This document shows, piece by piece, positions 24,119 to 33,040 of a DNA stretch of 33,040 nt. The translations under genes and the position numbers were made by a program. The notes below the pieces were generated by a model. That model did no database searches and was not told the DNA's origin. It saw nothing but the letters and a program-made list of their open reading frames with translations. How positions within the stretch are numbered: position 1 is the stretch's first letter; every line of letters starts with the position of its first letter. Source of the DNA: an uncultured Bacteroidales bacterium (GTDB lineage Bacteria; Bacteroidota; Bacteroidia; Bacteroidales; P3); contig CAMIVE010000020.1 in NCBI GenBank assembly GCA_946401725.1, positions 1 through 33,040 on the forward strand, read 5' to 3'.

Positions 24119-27052
24119 CTACCGAACAACAATCATTTTCTGAACCACTCGATGGTGCGAATCTTGAAATAATACACTGTAGCAACCACAACGTAACGAA
24201 AGGGTGGAATATTGTATGACCTCCTCCTTTTGTGCAAAAAAATCTTTGATGCTTCTGCCCATGTTGTCGTAGATGACGATGTGAGTCGGTTCGGTAAAGC
24301 CACTGAACAAGACCCTCTCTGAAGCAGGATTGGGAAAGATGGAGAAATGGGCTTCCGTCTCAGTGTGCGGGATGTCGAGGGTGCTGTCGAAGGGGAAGCT
24401 GTAGCTGTATGGAACGCTGTCGGTCCGGTGACTTAGCAGGAGGTCGACAACGAGCGAGTCGCTCTCGTTGTCGGTGCTCACAGGAATGCGGCAGGTGATG
24501 GTTCCGCCGGCATTGATGGTGCCCAATGGTACGGTCTCGTGCTGGTTGCTGCTGTATAAGGTTGCGTCAAGAGCTCTACCTCTGCCGTTGTTGACTATTT
24601 TCAGTTGCAGAGTGTAGTCGGTCAACGGTGAGACCGCATTCACGACAGAATCGCCCAGAAACAGTTGGCTGGAGGTTATCTCCAGCTGTGCGGCATACAA
24701 GTCATAGCAAAGTTGCTGGCTCCATTGGCTGCTGTCGTTGGTCAGTGAGGCGTCTAGGGTGGCAACGCCGTTGCCGCTATAGGTGAGAGGATACAGCCAG
24801 AGGTCTATGACGGTATCCTGCTGGGGTGACAATGGTCCGACGGAAAAGGTGAGGGGAGTGGATGCAAAGACGTCATCGAAAAAGAGTGTCATCAACCCTC
24901 CTTGAGAGACGCTTTCTCCGACATTCCGGAGTGTCATGGAGAGACGGGCACTGTCACAAAGCGTCAGATGGGAGACAGGCACCCCTTCGGGGTCGAAAAG
25001 TCGGCGGTCAGCAATCACAATGCGTGGAGTGGCGCAGGGAGACACGCCCATGATACGTTGTAATGGACGGTGGAACTGGGCGGTGGAAGTGAGGAGCAGG
25101 CTGTCCAACAGGGGGCGTGTGCAGCTGATGACCCCTTCGCCGTCGGCATCCAGAGTGCAGACACCGAGAAGGGTGTCGTTTCGGGTGGCGGCCACACGGG
25201 CATAGGCGTTGCCGTGCAAAGTGATTTGGTTATCACCGGCAGTGATGTTGTCGACCTGTAGTTGTTGTACTTCGGGTATGCCGATATAAGGCATAAGAGA
25301 AGGGTCGCCGAGCAAGCTGTATATCTCCCAGTAGAAAGCGTCAAACGGTGAACCGCTCTGACTGACGGCCCAGTTGCCGGCATGCAGCATTTGTCCGACA
25401 GTAAGGGCTTGTTGGTTGTAGGACTCTTGGTGGGAATGGAACAGATGGTCGAAGGCACCGGGGTTGTTTCCGTTGTATTGGGGAAAAAAGGTGAGGGAGT
25501 CCTGTTCACCGACGCTCCAATAGTAGTCTTCTTCCCAGAGGGTCTCGTTGGTGGCGCCGATGACAGCCACGGCACCAGCATGGGGTTTCCTCAGTAGGTG
25601 CTCACCGAAGCAGTCGATGATTATTTCGTTGGCGCGACAGCAGTTGTTGATGGAGACAAAGAGTTTGTTGTTTTCATCGAGGCTGTCCACGTGGTTGATT
25701 CCCAGCATCGGACGAATCCATCCCCAGTAGGTGCAGTGTGAGGTGTAGTTCACCAATCCCACGCCTGACCGCAGTTGCGCGTAGATGTCATCGGCAAGTG
25801 AGTCCGATGCAGGATTGTAAAAGCATAGCGTATCGTGGTTTGTGTCGCGCAGGGAGAGGAGTGTCTTCAGATAGTTGACTTGTCCGTTGGTCACCATGGG
25901 TGCGGGGTGGGTCAACTCTTTTCCTGCCACGAGCAGGCTGCGGTTGAGATAACTGCTGTCGGGAAGTGTGAATTGTTCGTAGGCAAGGGTCTTGTCTATG
26001 ATATGCCGCAATTGAGTTGTGTCGCGGATCGATAATCGGCCTACAATGGCGTCGGGCAGGTAGTCTCCAGTAAATTCACCGTAGTAGAGGTCAGTCCGAT
26101 GAGACTCCAGTCCGCTGATTCGATGTTGTGCGACAAAGGGAGGGATATCGTCGGATTCCCCTACCAGCAAGATGTATAGCGGTGCAGGGTGCAGTGGATT
26201 GGCGGTATGGTAACGGCGCTCCAGCTCGGTGCGGATGATGTCCCGGTTGGTGGTTTCGATAATAAAACTCTCAACAAGGTATCCCTCTTGTCGTTTCCAG
26301 CTAATCAGGGGCTGCAGATTGTCGTGGAATCGTTGGGGCGACACAATGAGATAGGTGGCGGGACTGTTACTTGTCAAACTGTTTGAAAACGATTTGGAGG
26401 CAGGTTGAAAGAAACTATGGGGATTCCAGTCTGACGCTTTGGTTGACAGTGACTTGTTTGGCCGGGTGAATTGTATGCTGACGGTGACTTTCTGACAAAT
26501 GCCAATCTCCCGTCGGACGGGATTGTAAATAAAGGGAGAAATTGTCAGTTTCGCTGTTTGTGCACCGCGCATCTCGCCTAAAGGTGTCAGCTCCGCCAAA
26601 GGCAGCTGGTAATAGCGGTCGGCAGTGTAGCAAGCCCTGTCGGGTGAGGAAGGACGCCATTCGTCTGTCTTCGGCTGGGCGTCGGTTGCGGCAGCCAGAT
26701 GCCCGTGGGATGGCAGCGCGGTGAAAAACCATTGGGCATCGGAGAGTGTCACGGTCGCCGTGCAGCCGTTGGGGATGGTCACCAGTCGGGTGAATTGAGG
26801 CAGCTGTGGTTTGCCGGACTCATGGCTATGGCTGTTGCATGAGGGGGCGACAATTTGCAGGGTTGATTCGTCCAACTGCTGGAAGTGGTAGTCGGTGACA
26901 AAGAATTCGAATTCGATTGATTCCGGGTCGGCATAGATGAAGGCAATTCCATTCTCAACACGTTGCTGTCCATTCAGCGGATTGAAAAACGGAGACAGGT
27001 ACGCGATGAAGCAGAAAAAAACAGGCAGTATATGTTTTATATTGTTGAGCAT
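24119..27052 (-). CDS. Gingipain-like C25 family cysteine peptidase with T9SS sorting domain
   Basis: This gene encodes 977 residues from the ATG at 27052, which starts a signal peptide (MLNNIKHILPVFFCFIAYLS); a longer frame up to 27205 has no such signal. Residues about 30-250 resemble a C25 propeptide (SGKPQLPQFTRLVTIPNGC). The peptidase domain follows, with YLIVSPQRFHDNLQPLISWK, ILLVGESDDIPPF, His439 in NYTSHCTYWGW and Cys471-Cys472 in SINNCC. The His439-Cys472 spacing of 33 equals that of RgpB (His211/Cys244) and Kgp (His444/Cys477), so it is probably active. The last 75 residues (FSIFPNPASERVLFSG to KMIVVR) form a type A CTD, so it should be exported by the type IX system. It lacks the opening section I associate with PorU, so I call it a secreted protease, not the sortase. 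It leads a run with DUF4271, hemD, rnpA and yidD. Confidence 0.88.
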   Translation of the reverse strand: MLNNIKHILPVFFCFIAYLSPFFNPLNGQQRVENGIAFIYADPESIEFEFFVTDYHFQQLDESTLQIVAPSCNSHSHESGKPQLPQFTRLVTIPNGCTATVTLSDAQWFFTALPSHGHLAAATDAQPKTDEWRPSSPDRACYTADRYYQLPLAELTPLGEMRGAQTAKLTISPFIYNPVRREIGICQKVTVSIQFTRPNKSLSTKASDWNPHSFFQPASKSFSNSLTSNSPATYLIVSPQRFHDNLQPLISWKRQEGYLVESFIIETTNRDIIRTELERRYHTANPLHPAPLYILLVGESDDIPPFVAQHRISGLESHRTDLYYGEFTGDYLPDAIVGRLSIRDTTQLRHIIDKTLAYEQFTLPDSSYLNRSLLVAGKELTHPAPMVTNGQVNYLKTLLSLRDTNHDTLCFYNPASDSLADDIYAQLRSGVGLVNYTSHCTYWGWIRPMLGINHVDSLDENNKLFVSINNCCRANEIIIDCFGEHLLRKPHAGAVAVIGATNETLWEEDYYWSVGEQDSLTFFPQYNGNNPGAFDHLFHSHQESYNQQALTVGQMLHAGNWAVSQSGSPFDAFYWEIYSLLGDPSLMPYIGIPEVQQLQVDNITAGDNQITLHGNAYARVAATRNDTLLGVCTLDADGEGVISCTRPLLDSLLLTSTAQFHRPLQRIMGVSPCATPRIVIADRRLFDPEGVPVSHLTLCDSARLSMTLRNVGESVSQGGLMTLFFDDVFASTPLTFSVGPLSPQQDTVIDLWLYPLTYSGNGVATLDASLTNDSSQWSQQLCYDLYAAQLEITSSQLFLGDSVVNAVSPLTDYTLQLKIVNNGRGRALDATLYSSNQHETVPLGTINAGGTITCRIPVSTDNESDSLVVDLLLSHRTDSVPYSYSFPFDSTLDIPHTETEAHFSIFPNPASERVLFSGFTEPTHIVIYDNMGRSIKDFFAQKEEVIQYSTLSLRCGCYSVLFQDSHHRVVQKMIVVR

Positions 27053-27092
27053 GAGTTGTTTCGCTGCTTTTGGATGGTGCCTTGCTGTTTTG

Positions 27093-27100
27093 CAAAGGTA
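27093..27100 (-). promoter_or_regulatory. Candidate -7 element for the C25 protease gene
   Basis: On the minus strand, TACCTTTG (27100-27093) matches TAnnTTTG exactly and lies 40 bp before the ATG at 27052. No TTTG was found about 20 nt upstream, so only half of the consensus is supported. Confidence 0.45.
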
Positions 27101-27170
27101 CGTTTTTTTTGCAACATAGCGGTGTGACACCAAGGAATAAGGGTTTTTGGAAGACATTTTTCCTGTTTCA

Positions 27171-27202
27171 TTTGGGCAGTCGTCATTATTTTTGTATTTT
27201 TG
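27171..27202 (+). promoter_or_regulatory. Promoter for the hisS transcript
   Basis: TTTG at 27171-27174 and TATTTTTG at 27195-27202 match both halves of the Bacteroidetes consensus with 20 nt between. The hisS start is about 104 bp downstream. The region up to 27306 holds no other gene that I can see. Confidence 0.65.
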
Positions 27203-27306
27203 CATTTTGCTATTGGTGAGAAATGTGTACTTATAATATTTAAAACCAATAGGTTGGATTAGTGTGACGCATGAAAGCGTGTTTTGTAAAGAAATAAAAT
27301 GATGTT

Positions 27307-28665
27307 ATGAGCCAGATAAAATGCAGCATACCCAAAGGCACACGTGACTTTCTCCCTGTCGAGATGGCCCGCCGCAACTATATTTTCGACACGATTCGTG
27401 AGGTCTTCAAGACTTTTGCTTTTGAACCTATCGAAACCCCTTCCCTCGAGAACCTCTCCACCCTGATGGGTAAATACGGCGAAGAAGGCGACAAACTGCT
27501 TTTCAAGGTGCTCAACTCGGGCGATTTCATGAAAGAGGTTGATTTCAACCAGGATTACCATAAGGTGGCGCCGCTTATCTGTGAGAGAGGTCTGCGTTAT
27601 GACTTGACAGTTCCTTTTGCACGCTTCGTGGTGCAGCACCGTGATCAGATAACACTTCCTTTCCGTCGTTATCAGCTGCAGCCGGTATGGCGTGCCGACC
27701 GTCCGCAGAAAGGACGTTACCGTGAATTCTACCAGTGTGACGCCGATATGATCGGCTCGGAGTCCTTGCTTAACGAACTCGAGCTGGTTCAAATGATTGA
27801 CCTGGTCTTCCGTCGGTTGGGTATCGAGGTTCTGCTGAAAATCAATAACCGCAAGATTCTTGCCGGAATAGCGGAGTTGATTGGGGCACCGGACAAGTTG
27901 GTGGATATTACGGTGGCTATTGACAAGTTGGACAAAATAGGTTTGGACAATGTGCGGACGGAACTTCTTGACAGAGGTCTTACGGATTCGCAAGTAGATG
28001 CATTGAATCCGGTGTTCGAACTGCAAGGCGATGCCCCGGCAAAACTGGCCCGTCTGGGTGAGTTGTTCGCCGACATCCCCGTCGGACAGAAAGGAGTGGA
28101 AGAGATGTCCACACTGTTCGATTTGATTGCCCAGGTCCATCCCTCATGTGGAGTGGAGCTCGATTTGACACTGGCTCGCGGACTGAATTATTATACGGGA
28201 GCCATCTTCGAGGTGAAGGCCTTGAATGTTTCGATTGGTTCTATCTGTGGAGGCGGCCGTTATGACAACCTGACCGGCATCTTCGGCATGCCCAATGTGT
28301 CGGGCGTGGGAATCTCGTTCGGAGCCGACCGCATCTACGACGTGCTGACTGAACTGGACAAGTTCCCGTCGGATCTGGGACAGGCGGCCAAAGTGTTTTT
28401 TGTCAACTTCGGCGAAAAAGAGCAGCGCTACTGCATCCGTTGTGCTGCACAGCTGCGTCAGGCGGGCATCTCGACACTGATCTATCCTGACGCCGCCAAG
28501 ACCAAGAAACAGATGGAATTTGCCAATCGCAACCGTATTCCTTTTGTGGCGTTTGTCGGCGAGGAAGAGATAGCGGCCGACAGCGTGACGCTGAAAAACA
28601 TGACGACGGGCGAACAGGAGAAAGTACCTGTGACTTCATTGGTGGAGAAACTGCAAAATGCATAG
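27307..28665 (+). CDS. hisS: Histidine--tRNA ligase
   Basis: HisRS is a class II aminoacyl-tRNA synthetase that charges tRNA-His. It has 452 residues, normal for the family. The start has [15 protein letters not shown]. Class II motif 2 is seen in [20 protein letters not shown] followed by [12 protein letters not shown]. The histidine-specific [14 protein letters not shown] comes next, and the motif 3 region is [15 protein letters not shown]. The C-terminal anticodon-binding domain starts at about residue 360. An in-frame upstream ATG at 27301 would add two residues; I kept 27307. The last 8 bp overlap the next gene, so the pair is probably co-transcribed. It diverges from the C25 protease gene. 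Confidence 0.97.
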   Translation: MSQIKCSIPKGTRDFLPVEMARRNYIFDTIREVFKTFAFEPIETPSLENLSTLMGKYGEEGDKLLFKVLNSGDFMKEVDFNQDYHKVAPLICERGLRYDLTVPFARFVVQHRDQITLPFRRYQLQPVWRADRPQKGRYREFYQCDADMIGSESLLNELELVQMIDLVFRRLGIEVLLKINNRKILAGIAELIGAPDKLVDITVAIDKLDKIGLDNVRTELLDRGLTDSQVDALNPVFELQGDAPAKLARLGELFADIPVGQKGVEEMSTLFDLIAQVHPSCGVELDLTLARGLNYYTGAIFEVKALNVSIGSICGGGRYDNLTGIFGMPNVSGVGISFGADRIYDVLTELDKFPSDLGQAAKVFFVNFGEKEQRYCIRCAAQLRQAGISTLIYPDAAKTKKQMEFANRNRIPFVAFVGEEEIAADSVTLKNMTTGEQEKVPVTSLVEKLQNA

Positions 28666-29848
28666 ACTGAAACTTTTGTTGATATCATTGGTTGCCGTGC
28701 TGGCAGCGTTCCCGCTTTGCGCTCAGGTGGAGGAGTCCGACTCACTTGCCATCTATAGAGCTATGCACCAACGGGACGTGGCCCGGTTGGATAGCCTGAC
28801 CCGCAGTCTGGATTCCAGTCAGGCGTTGCATGCCGATCTGCGGCAACGGCTGCGCGACTTGGCAATGCTCAAAGATTCACTCATCGCTGCCAACGACCTC
28901 TATCAGAAGGAACTCCGCGATAAAAATGTGCTGATGGGCAACCAGGTGAAGGCGCTTCAGGAAAAAGAAAAGCTACTGGCGGAGAAGGAGGAACTCTACC
29001 GCAAGGCACTCTCCACCTCGGATGTCGACAAGGCAAAGCTGGAGGGCGAACTCAAATCCAAGGAGATGAGTATTGAGGCGAAAAGCCGTGAGATAGCCTA
29101 CCTGCAGAAGGATATCGACGCCAAGGAGGTGTCACTCAAGTCGCAACGGGAAATCTACGCCCATCTCCTCGACGAGAAAGAGCACTACCGCCAGTTGGTC
29201 GACTCGCTCCAGCGTCGGGTCAACGCTGTCGAGATAGAGAACATCCGCAAACAGGAGGAAAACAAATATCTGGCACAAAAAGCCAAGGACGCAGAGGAAA
29301 AGGCTTCGGTCACCCTCAATAAAAAGAAGAAAGTGCGTCCCATCCAGGGAATCGCTATGCGTTTCTTCCGCACGCCCGACTGGGACATCCGGCTGACTCC
29401 CAAAACCGACGAGCCTGGAAAATATGACAAAGTGATCCGTAACCGCAACGCCGGCGACATCGAGTTCGACTTTGTTACGGGTGCCTCGGTGATGCTGTGG
29501 GATTTGACGGACTTCTTCAACGGCAAGCAGGCGACAGATTCGGCGTCATTGCTGTTGCCTCGTTTCGACCAGAAGTTCAACTACGACCTGGGCATTTACG
29601 TAGGCTTCGGAGGCAGCAACCTGTTCAAGAATTTCTACATTGGTCCCAGTTTCCGCTTCGTCGATTTCTTCTACCTTACCGTGGGTGTCAACTTTTGCGA
29701 GTATGAGATGCTTATCGACGGTTACACCGCCGGTCAGCATATAGACCAGAATCTCACCCTCGACGACATTACTGCCAAGTCATGGCTCGTTAAACCCTTT
29801 GTCTCGCTCTCCATCGACCTCGATTTTCTGTCATATATCAAAAAATAA
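28658..29848 (+). CDS. Exported coiled-coil protein of unknown function
   Basis: This gene encodes 396 residues. A signal peptide covers about 1-22 (ending FPLCAQ). Residues about 30-215 are rich in Glu, Lys, Leu and Ala with heptad-like spacing (for example [16 protein letters not shown] and [17 protein letters not shown]), so a long coiled coil is likely. A basic patch follows ([11 protein letters not shown]), then a C-terminal beta-rich domain at about 230-396 with aromatic and Gly-rich strands ([28 protein letters not shown]). The design suggests a periplasmic stalk linked to an outer-membrane or envelope barrel-like domain. I do not recognise the family. The ATG overlaps the end of hisS by 8 bp, so translation may be coupled to that housekeeping gene. 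Confidence 0.75.
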   Translation: MHRLKLLLISLVAVLAAFPLCAQVEESDSLAIYRAMHQRDVARLDSLTRSLDSSQALHADLRQRLRDLAMLKDSLIAANDLYQKELRDKNVLMGNQVKALQEKEKLLAEKEELYRKALSTSDVDKAKLEGELKSKEMSIEAKSREIAYLQKDIDAKEVSLKSQREIYAHLLDEKEHYRQLVDSLQRRVNAVEIENIRKQEENKYLAQKAKDAEEKASVTLNKKKKVRPIQGIAMRFFRTPDWDIRLTPKTDEPGKYDKVIRNRNAGDIEFDFVTGASVMLWDLTDFFNGKQATDSASLLLPRFDQKFNYDLGIYVGFGGSNLFKNFYIGPSFRFVDFFYLTVGVNFCEYEMLIDGYTAGQHIDQNLTLDDITAKSWLVKPFVSLSIDLDFLSYIKK

Positions 29849-29928
29849 AAAAAGAAAACCGCTGTTTTGATTTGTCACGTAAAAGCAATAATCTTTAACC
29901 GTTAAACTATAACCTTTACGAAATAGTT

Positions 29929-31395
29929 ATGCAACAGTTTTTAATCTATAATACGCTTTCCCATCAGAAGGAACTCTTCACTCCTCTGACCCCCGACCAT
30001 GTGGGGATGTACGTCTGTGGTCCCACGGTATATGGTGATGGTCATTTGGGCCATGCCCGTCCGGCAATCACTTTCGATGTGCTCTTCCGCTATCTGAAGC
30101 ATCTGGGCTATAAGGTGCGCTATGTACGTAACATCACGGATGTGGGCCATCTGGAGCATGATGCCGACGAAGGCGAGGACAAAATCGCCAAGAAGGCCCG
30201 GCTGGAGCAGTTGGAGCCCATGGAGGTGGCACAGTACTACACCAACCGCTACCATGACGCCATGGACCGACTCAATGTGTTGCGCCCCAGTATTGAACCT
30301 CATGCCAGCGGTCATATCATCGAACAGATAGAGATTATTCAAAAGATTTTGGATGCAGGATATGCGTATGTCAGCAACGGTAGTGTTTATTTCGATGTGC
30401 GCAAATATCATGAGGCCACGCACAAGTATGGTATCTTGAGTGGGCGTGTCATTGACGAGATGCTTTCCACCACCCGTGAACTCGATGGACAGAATGAGAA
30501 ACATGAAACAGCCGACTTCGCGTTGTGGAAAAAAGCGGCGCCGGAGCATATCATGCGGTGGAACTCTCCTTGGAGTGTCGGTTTCCCGGGTTGGCATACA
30601 GAATGCACGGCTATGGGGACCAAGTATTTGGGTGAGACATTTGATATCCATGGTGGCGGCATGGACTTGATGTTTCCGCATCACGAAAGTGAGATAGCAC
30701 AACAGACGGCCATTACCGGTCATGGCCCGTGCAAGTATTGGATGCACAACAATATGATTACCATCAATGGACAGAAGATGGGCAAGTCGTTGGGCAATTT
30801 CATTACGTTGGATGAATTTTTCACGGGCAACCATGAACTGCTGAATCAGGCATACAGCCCCATGACTATCCGCTTTTTTATCCTGCAGGCGCATTATCGC
30901 AGCACGGTCGATTTCAGCAACGAGGCATTGGTTGCGGCAGAGAAGGGATACGACCGATTGATGCAGGCCTATAAGACGCTGTGCTCTTTGCAGCCTTCCA
31001 AATCCAGCTCGGTCGATGTGAAAGGTTATCGTCAATTGTGCTATGATGCCATGAACGACGATATGAATACGCCAATCGTGATTTCTCATCTTTTCGATGC
31101 CGCACGTGTCATCAACACGGTCAACGATCGTAAAGCAACACTGACGCAGAATGATATTGATGAGTTAAAGTCCGTATTCCAGACCTTTGTATTCGATGTT
31201 TTGGGACTTCGTGACGAGGCTTCTACAGACAATACGGCCCTTATCGATGGACTGATGCAGATGATTCTGGATGTCCGTGCAGTTGCCAAGAGCAATAAGG
31301 ATTGGGCAACAAGCGATAAAATCCGCGATAGTCTTGCTGCGCTTGGTGTCGCAGTGAAAGATGGTAAGGATGGCGCAACGTGGGAATTGAAATAA
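29929..31395 (+). CDS. cysS: Cysteine--tRNA ligase
   Basis: CysRS is a class I synthetase that charges tRNA-Cys. It has 488 residues. The HIGH signature appears as GHLGHAR (residues 38-44), just after YVCGPTVYG whose Cys30 is a zinc ligand. The other ligands are in [10 protein letters not shown] and [11 protein letters not shown]. The KMSKS loop reads KMGKSLGN (residues 283-290), a Gly-for-Ser variant that I recall from other Bacteroidetes enzymes and that does not suggest loss of function. The C-terminal helical domain is complete. It lies 80 bp after the coiled-coil gene and may share the hisS transcript. A weak inverted repeat (31415-31429) at its 3' side overlaps the end of the converging regulator gene. 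Confidence 0.97.
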   Translation: MQQFLIYNTLSHQKELFTPLTPDHVGMYVCGPTVYGDGHLGHARPAITFDVLFRYLKHLGYKVRYVRNITDVGHLEHDADEGEDKIAKKARLEQLEPMEVAQYYTNRYHDAMDRLNVLRPSIEPHASGHIIEQIEIIQKILDAGYAYVSNGSVYFDVRKYHEATHKYGILSGRVIDEMLSTTRELDGQNEKHETADFALWKKAAPEHIMRWNSPWSVGFPGWHTECTAMGTKYLGETFDIHGGGMDLMFPHHESEIAQQTAITGHGPCKYWMHNNMITINGQKMGKSLGNFITLDEFFTGNHELLNQAYSPMTIRFFILQAHYRSTVDFSNEALVAAEKGYDRLMQAYKTLCSLQPSKSSSVDVKGYRQLCYDAMNDDMNTPIVISHLFDAARVINTVNDRKATLTQNDIDELKSVFQTFVFDVLGLRDEASTDNTALIDGLMQMILDVRAVAKSNKDWATSDKIRDSLAALGVAVKDGKDGATWELK

Positions 31396-31427
31396 TCTCT
31401 GCCTGCGTTGCCCGGAATCAGGCTGAT

Positions 31428-32312
31428 TCAGTATTTATAAGCTAACGGGGTTGTCCCGGATTTTTTCTTGAAGAACCGGATAAATGCTGAAGGGGAAGAG
31501 AAATGCATGGCTTCGGCAACCTCCGCAACGGATTTGTTTGTCGTTCTGAGCATTTTCTTGGCTCCGAACAGCACGATTTTGTTGATCCACTGCAGTGCTG
31601 CCGAGCCGGTCTCCTCACGGACGATAGTGGAAAGGTATTTGGCTGAAATGCCGAGCTTGTCCGCATAGAATTTGACATCATGATGCTCCTTGTAGTTGAC
31701 CAACACTTCAGAGAAAAACTGTTTGACGAAGGCCGCTTGTTTTGTGTGACTCTGTATGTTTTGTTGAGCGATAGGAGTCGAGTTGATGATCATCAGAGCG
31801 ATGACGTCGACCAGTTTTGTGAGTAACGGAGTGAAAACATGTTTCTTGTTGTGTGATTGATTCTCCAATATCTTGATGATGGTTCTCAAGTCGTCGGCAT
31901 CGTCTTCTTCAAGGATACTGCCAAGAGACACCTCCCCGTCACTGGCATGCATGAGATTGTACAGCTGCGGGGTGTCGATGTTGTGCATAAATCTCTCCGC
32001 TATACGCGGATTGTTGGAATAGTCTGACAAGGAGAACAGCGACTGGGTTGGAGAATAGACAACGGTCAAGTCGATGTCGTCACTGTAATCAATCAGTGAG
32101 ACCATCTGGCCTGGCATGGTAGTGATGATGGTGTTACGCTGGACTTTTCGACGGTTCTGATTGACAAAGAACTCAGCTGTCCCTTTGTTGCAGAGGCAGA
32201 GCATCCATCCGTAAGGGATATAGGCCGACCCTTTGTCGGCCATTTGTTTAATGTTGTTATTTGTAATTTGTGCAACAGAGGTTTTCTCCTCAAATTGTAT
32301 GGGCTTTTGCAT
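31428..32312 (-). CDS. AraC family transcriptional regulator
   Basis: This gene encodes 294 residues. The last 100 residues form the double helix-turn-helix DNA-binding domain: KFYADKLGISAKYLSTIVRE, then VLFGAKKMLRTTNKSVAEVA and the second recognition region MHFSSPSAFIRFFKKKSG, ending TPLAYKY. The N-terminal 190 residues should be a cupin-like sensing domain (IPYGWMLCLCNKGTAEFFVN, then a stretch with TTMPGQMVSL). The ligand and targets are unknown. It faces cysS tail to tail and is divergent from the gene at 32485, whose control is one possible role, as is self-regulation; neither is shown by the sequence. Confidence 0.9.
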   Translation of the reverse strand: MQKPIQFEEKTSVAQITNNNIKQMADKGSAYIPYGWMLCLCNKGTAEFFVNQNRRKVQRNTIITTMPGQMVSLIDYSDDIDLTVVYSPTQSLFSLSDYSNNPRIAERFMHNIDTPQLYNLMHASDGEVSLGSILEEDDADDLRTIIKILENQSHNKKHVFTPLLTKLVDVIALMIINSTPIAQQNIQSHTKQAAFVKQFFSEVLVNYKEHHDVKFYADKLGISAKYLSTIVREETGSAALQWINKIVLFGAKKMLRTTNKSVAEVAEAMHFSSPSAFIRFFKKKSGTTPLAYKY

Positions 32313-32484
32313 GGTATTTGGATCTGATGGTGTTTATGTAAAAAAGGCAAAAATGCATATGATTAACAGCATTTCCTTTTTTTTATTTTGTGGATATTTG
32401 ATTTTAAAACAATTTTTTTTGTCCTTAGTCGTTAAGAAAGTGATTCTAAGTGATGATAAAAACTAATTAACCCTCTTAAACAGT

Positions 32485-33040
32485 ATGCAACTTAAAGAAA
32501 CACTCAGTGACCTTGTTTTCTCGAAAGGAGAATTGAAACAAAATGTGTATAACGCCACGAAAGAATCGTTCGAGCTATTCCGCCAGACGGCGAAAGAGAT
32601 GCTTTCGCTGCTGCAAGAGAAAAACAAGCAGGAAAAGAAAGATATCCGTTTTGAATTCACCGATCGTGGCGATTTTGAATTTGAGATTCGTTTTGCAGGT
32701 GATTTGTTGATTTTCATGATGCACACCAATGTGTTTGAGTTCTCGCGCAATCATGAGGTGATGAAATCGCCTTATATCCGGGAGAATCCCTCCCGCTCAT
32801 ACTGCGGTGTGATACATATATACAATTTCCTCTCCGACTCGTTTCTCTATCAGCGCGACAACGACTTGGGTTATTTGATTGGCAGGGTGTTTGTTAATGT
32901 AGACAAACATTATTTCATCGAGGGTAAGCGCGAATTGGGCATGTTGTACAACAATTTCAACACTTCGGTCATCAGTAGCGAATCGGTGCAAGGCATAGTC
33001 GAATCGGCTATCGAATATACCACCAATTTTGATCTTTTGA
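32485..33040 (+). CDS. Hypothetical protein, 3' end outside the window
   Basis: An open frame starts at the ATG at 32485 and runs to the last base without a stop (185 codons plus one base). Codon use matches the neighbouring genes. The N-terminal part is helical and charged (KQNVYNATKESFELF, then LSLLQEKNKQEKKD), followed by an alpha/beta region with repeated beta-type segments (DIRFEFTDRGDFEFEIRFAG) and aromatic residues. There is no signal peptide, so it is probably cytoplasmic. I do not recognise the family. The 172-bp gap before it, shared with the AraC-type gene, is AT-rich with long T runs but shows no full promoter consensus. Confidence 0.7.
   Translation, partial: MQLKETLSDLVFSKGELKQNVYNATKESFELFRQTAKEMLSLLQEKNKQEKKDIRFEFTDRGDFEFEIRFAGDLLIFMMHTNVFEFSRNHEVMKSPYIRENPSRSYCGVIHIYNFLSDSFLYQRDNDLGYLIGRVFVNVDKHYFIEGKRELGMLYNNFNTSVISSESVQGIVESAIEYTTNFDLL

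Noticed and set aside
24119-27052. Annotation of the C25 protein as PorU, the T9SS sortase
   Set aside because: It has a gingipain-type propeptide-like start and lacks the opening section I associate with PorU. It is also not next to a porV gene.
29929-31395. KMGKS in place of KMSKS in CysRS, as a sign of a degraded enzyme
   Set aside because: All zinc ligands and the HIGH motif are present, and this Gly variant is one I recall from other members of the phylum.
31415-31429. Inverted repeat GAATCA-GGC-TGATTC as a terminator between cysS and the AraC-type gene
   Set aside because: The stem is 6 bp with no T run, and it overlaps the end of the regulator coding sequence, so it is not convincing.
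1-33040. tRNA, rRNA, CRISPR arrays, insertion sequences or integrase genes
   Set aside because: None were found on either strand; all gene-free stretches are short and carry no matching structure.

Overview
The window comes from a member of the Bacteroidota, most likely the order Bacteroidales. The reasons are a fused SecD-SecF protein, type IX secretion (T9SS) cargo proteins with C-terminal sorting domains, a PorV/PorQ-family protein, a TonB receptor with an N-terminal carboxypeptidase-regulatory-like domain, a DUF4271 protein, a lipoprotein with an acidic Cys-Gly-Asp-Asp-Asp N-terminus, and promoters of the Bacteroidetes TTTG / TAnnTTTG type. Genus and species cannot be fixed from the sequence. 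No rRNA, tRNA, CRISPR array, insertion sequence or prophage was seen, and no gene-free stretch is longer than about 255 bp.

Layout. Positions 1-1944 hold the 3' half of secDF and a small membrane-anchored protein. Positions 1979-11686 hold three large same-strand envelope genes: a TonB-dependent receptor-like protein, a 1597-residue secreted protein with a T9SS-like C-terminus, and a PorV/PorQ-family barrel. A strong terminator closes this block. Next come greA and a HIT hydrolase, a bidirectional terminator, and purM on the minus strand. Divergent from purM, positions 14155-16848 hold a small outer-membrane-barrel candidate followed by a tightly coupled PqqD / HPr-kinase-like / (SipW-type peptidase + VanZ) module. 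A polyprenol-phosphate sugar transferase, a dipeptidyl-peptidase IV and riboflavin synthase follow.

Positions 20759-27052 are on the minus strand. They hold a lipoprotein gene, and then (in transcription order) a gingipain-like C25 protease, a DUF4271 membrane protein, a HemD-like protein with a basic tail, rnpA and yidD. The last four are very closely spaced or overlapping. Divergent from the protease are hisS, a coiled-coil envelope protein and cysS. The window ends with an AraC-type regulator on the minus strand and a conserved-looking protein that runs off the right edge.

How the genes fit together. Much of the region concerns building or feeding the cell envelope: SecDF for export, a candidate T9SS cargo/shuttle/receptor set, two exopeptidase or endopeptidase genes (DPP IV and C25) that suggest peptide use, YidD for membrane protein insertion, and several exported proteins of unknown role. 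The least explained part is 14823-16848. A PqqD-like peptide chaperone, a P-loop kinase related to HPr kinase, and a signal-peptidase domain with a Ser/His rather than Ser/Lys active site fused to VanZ are translationally coupled there, with no recognisable precursor peptide in the window. It resembles the 'HPr-rel-A' PqqD/HprK systems and RiPP-type peptide maturation, but the substrate is unknown. It is the best candidate here for an undescribed system.
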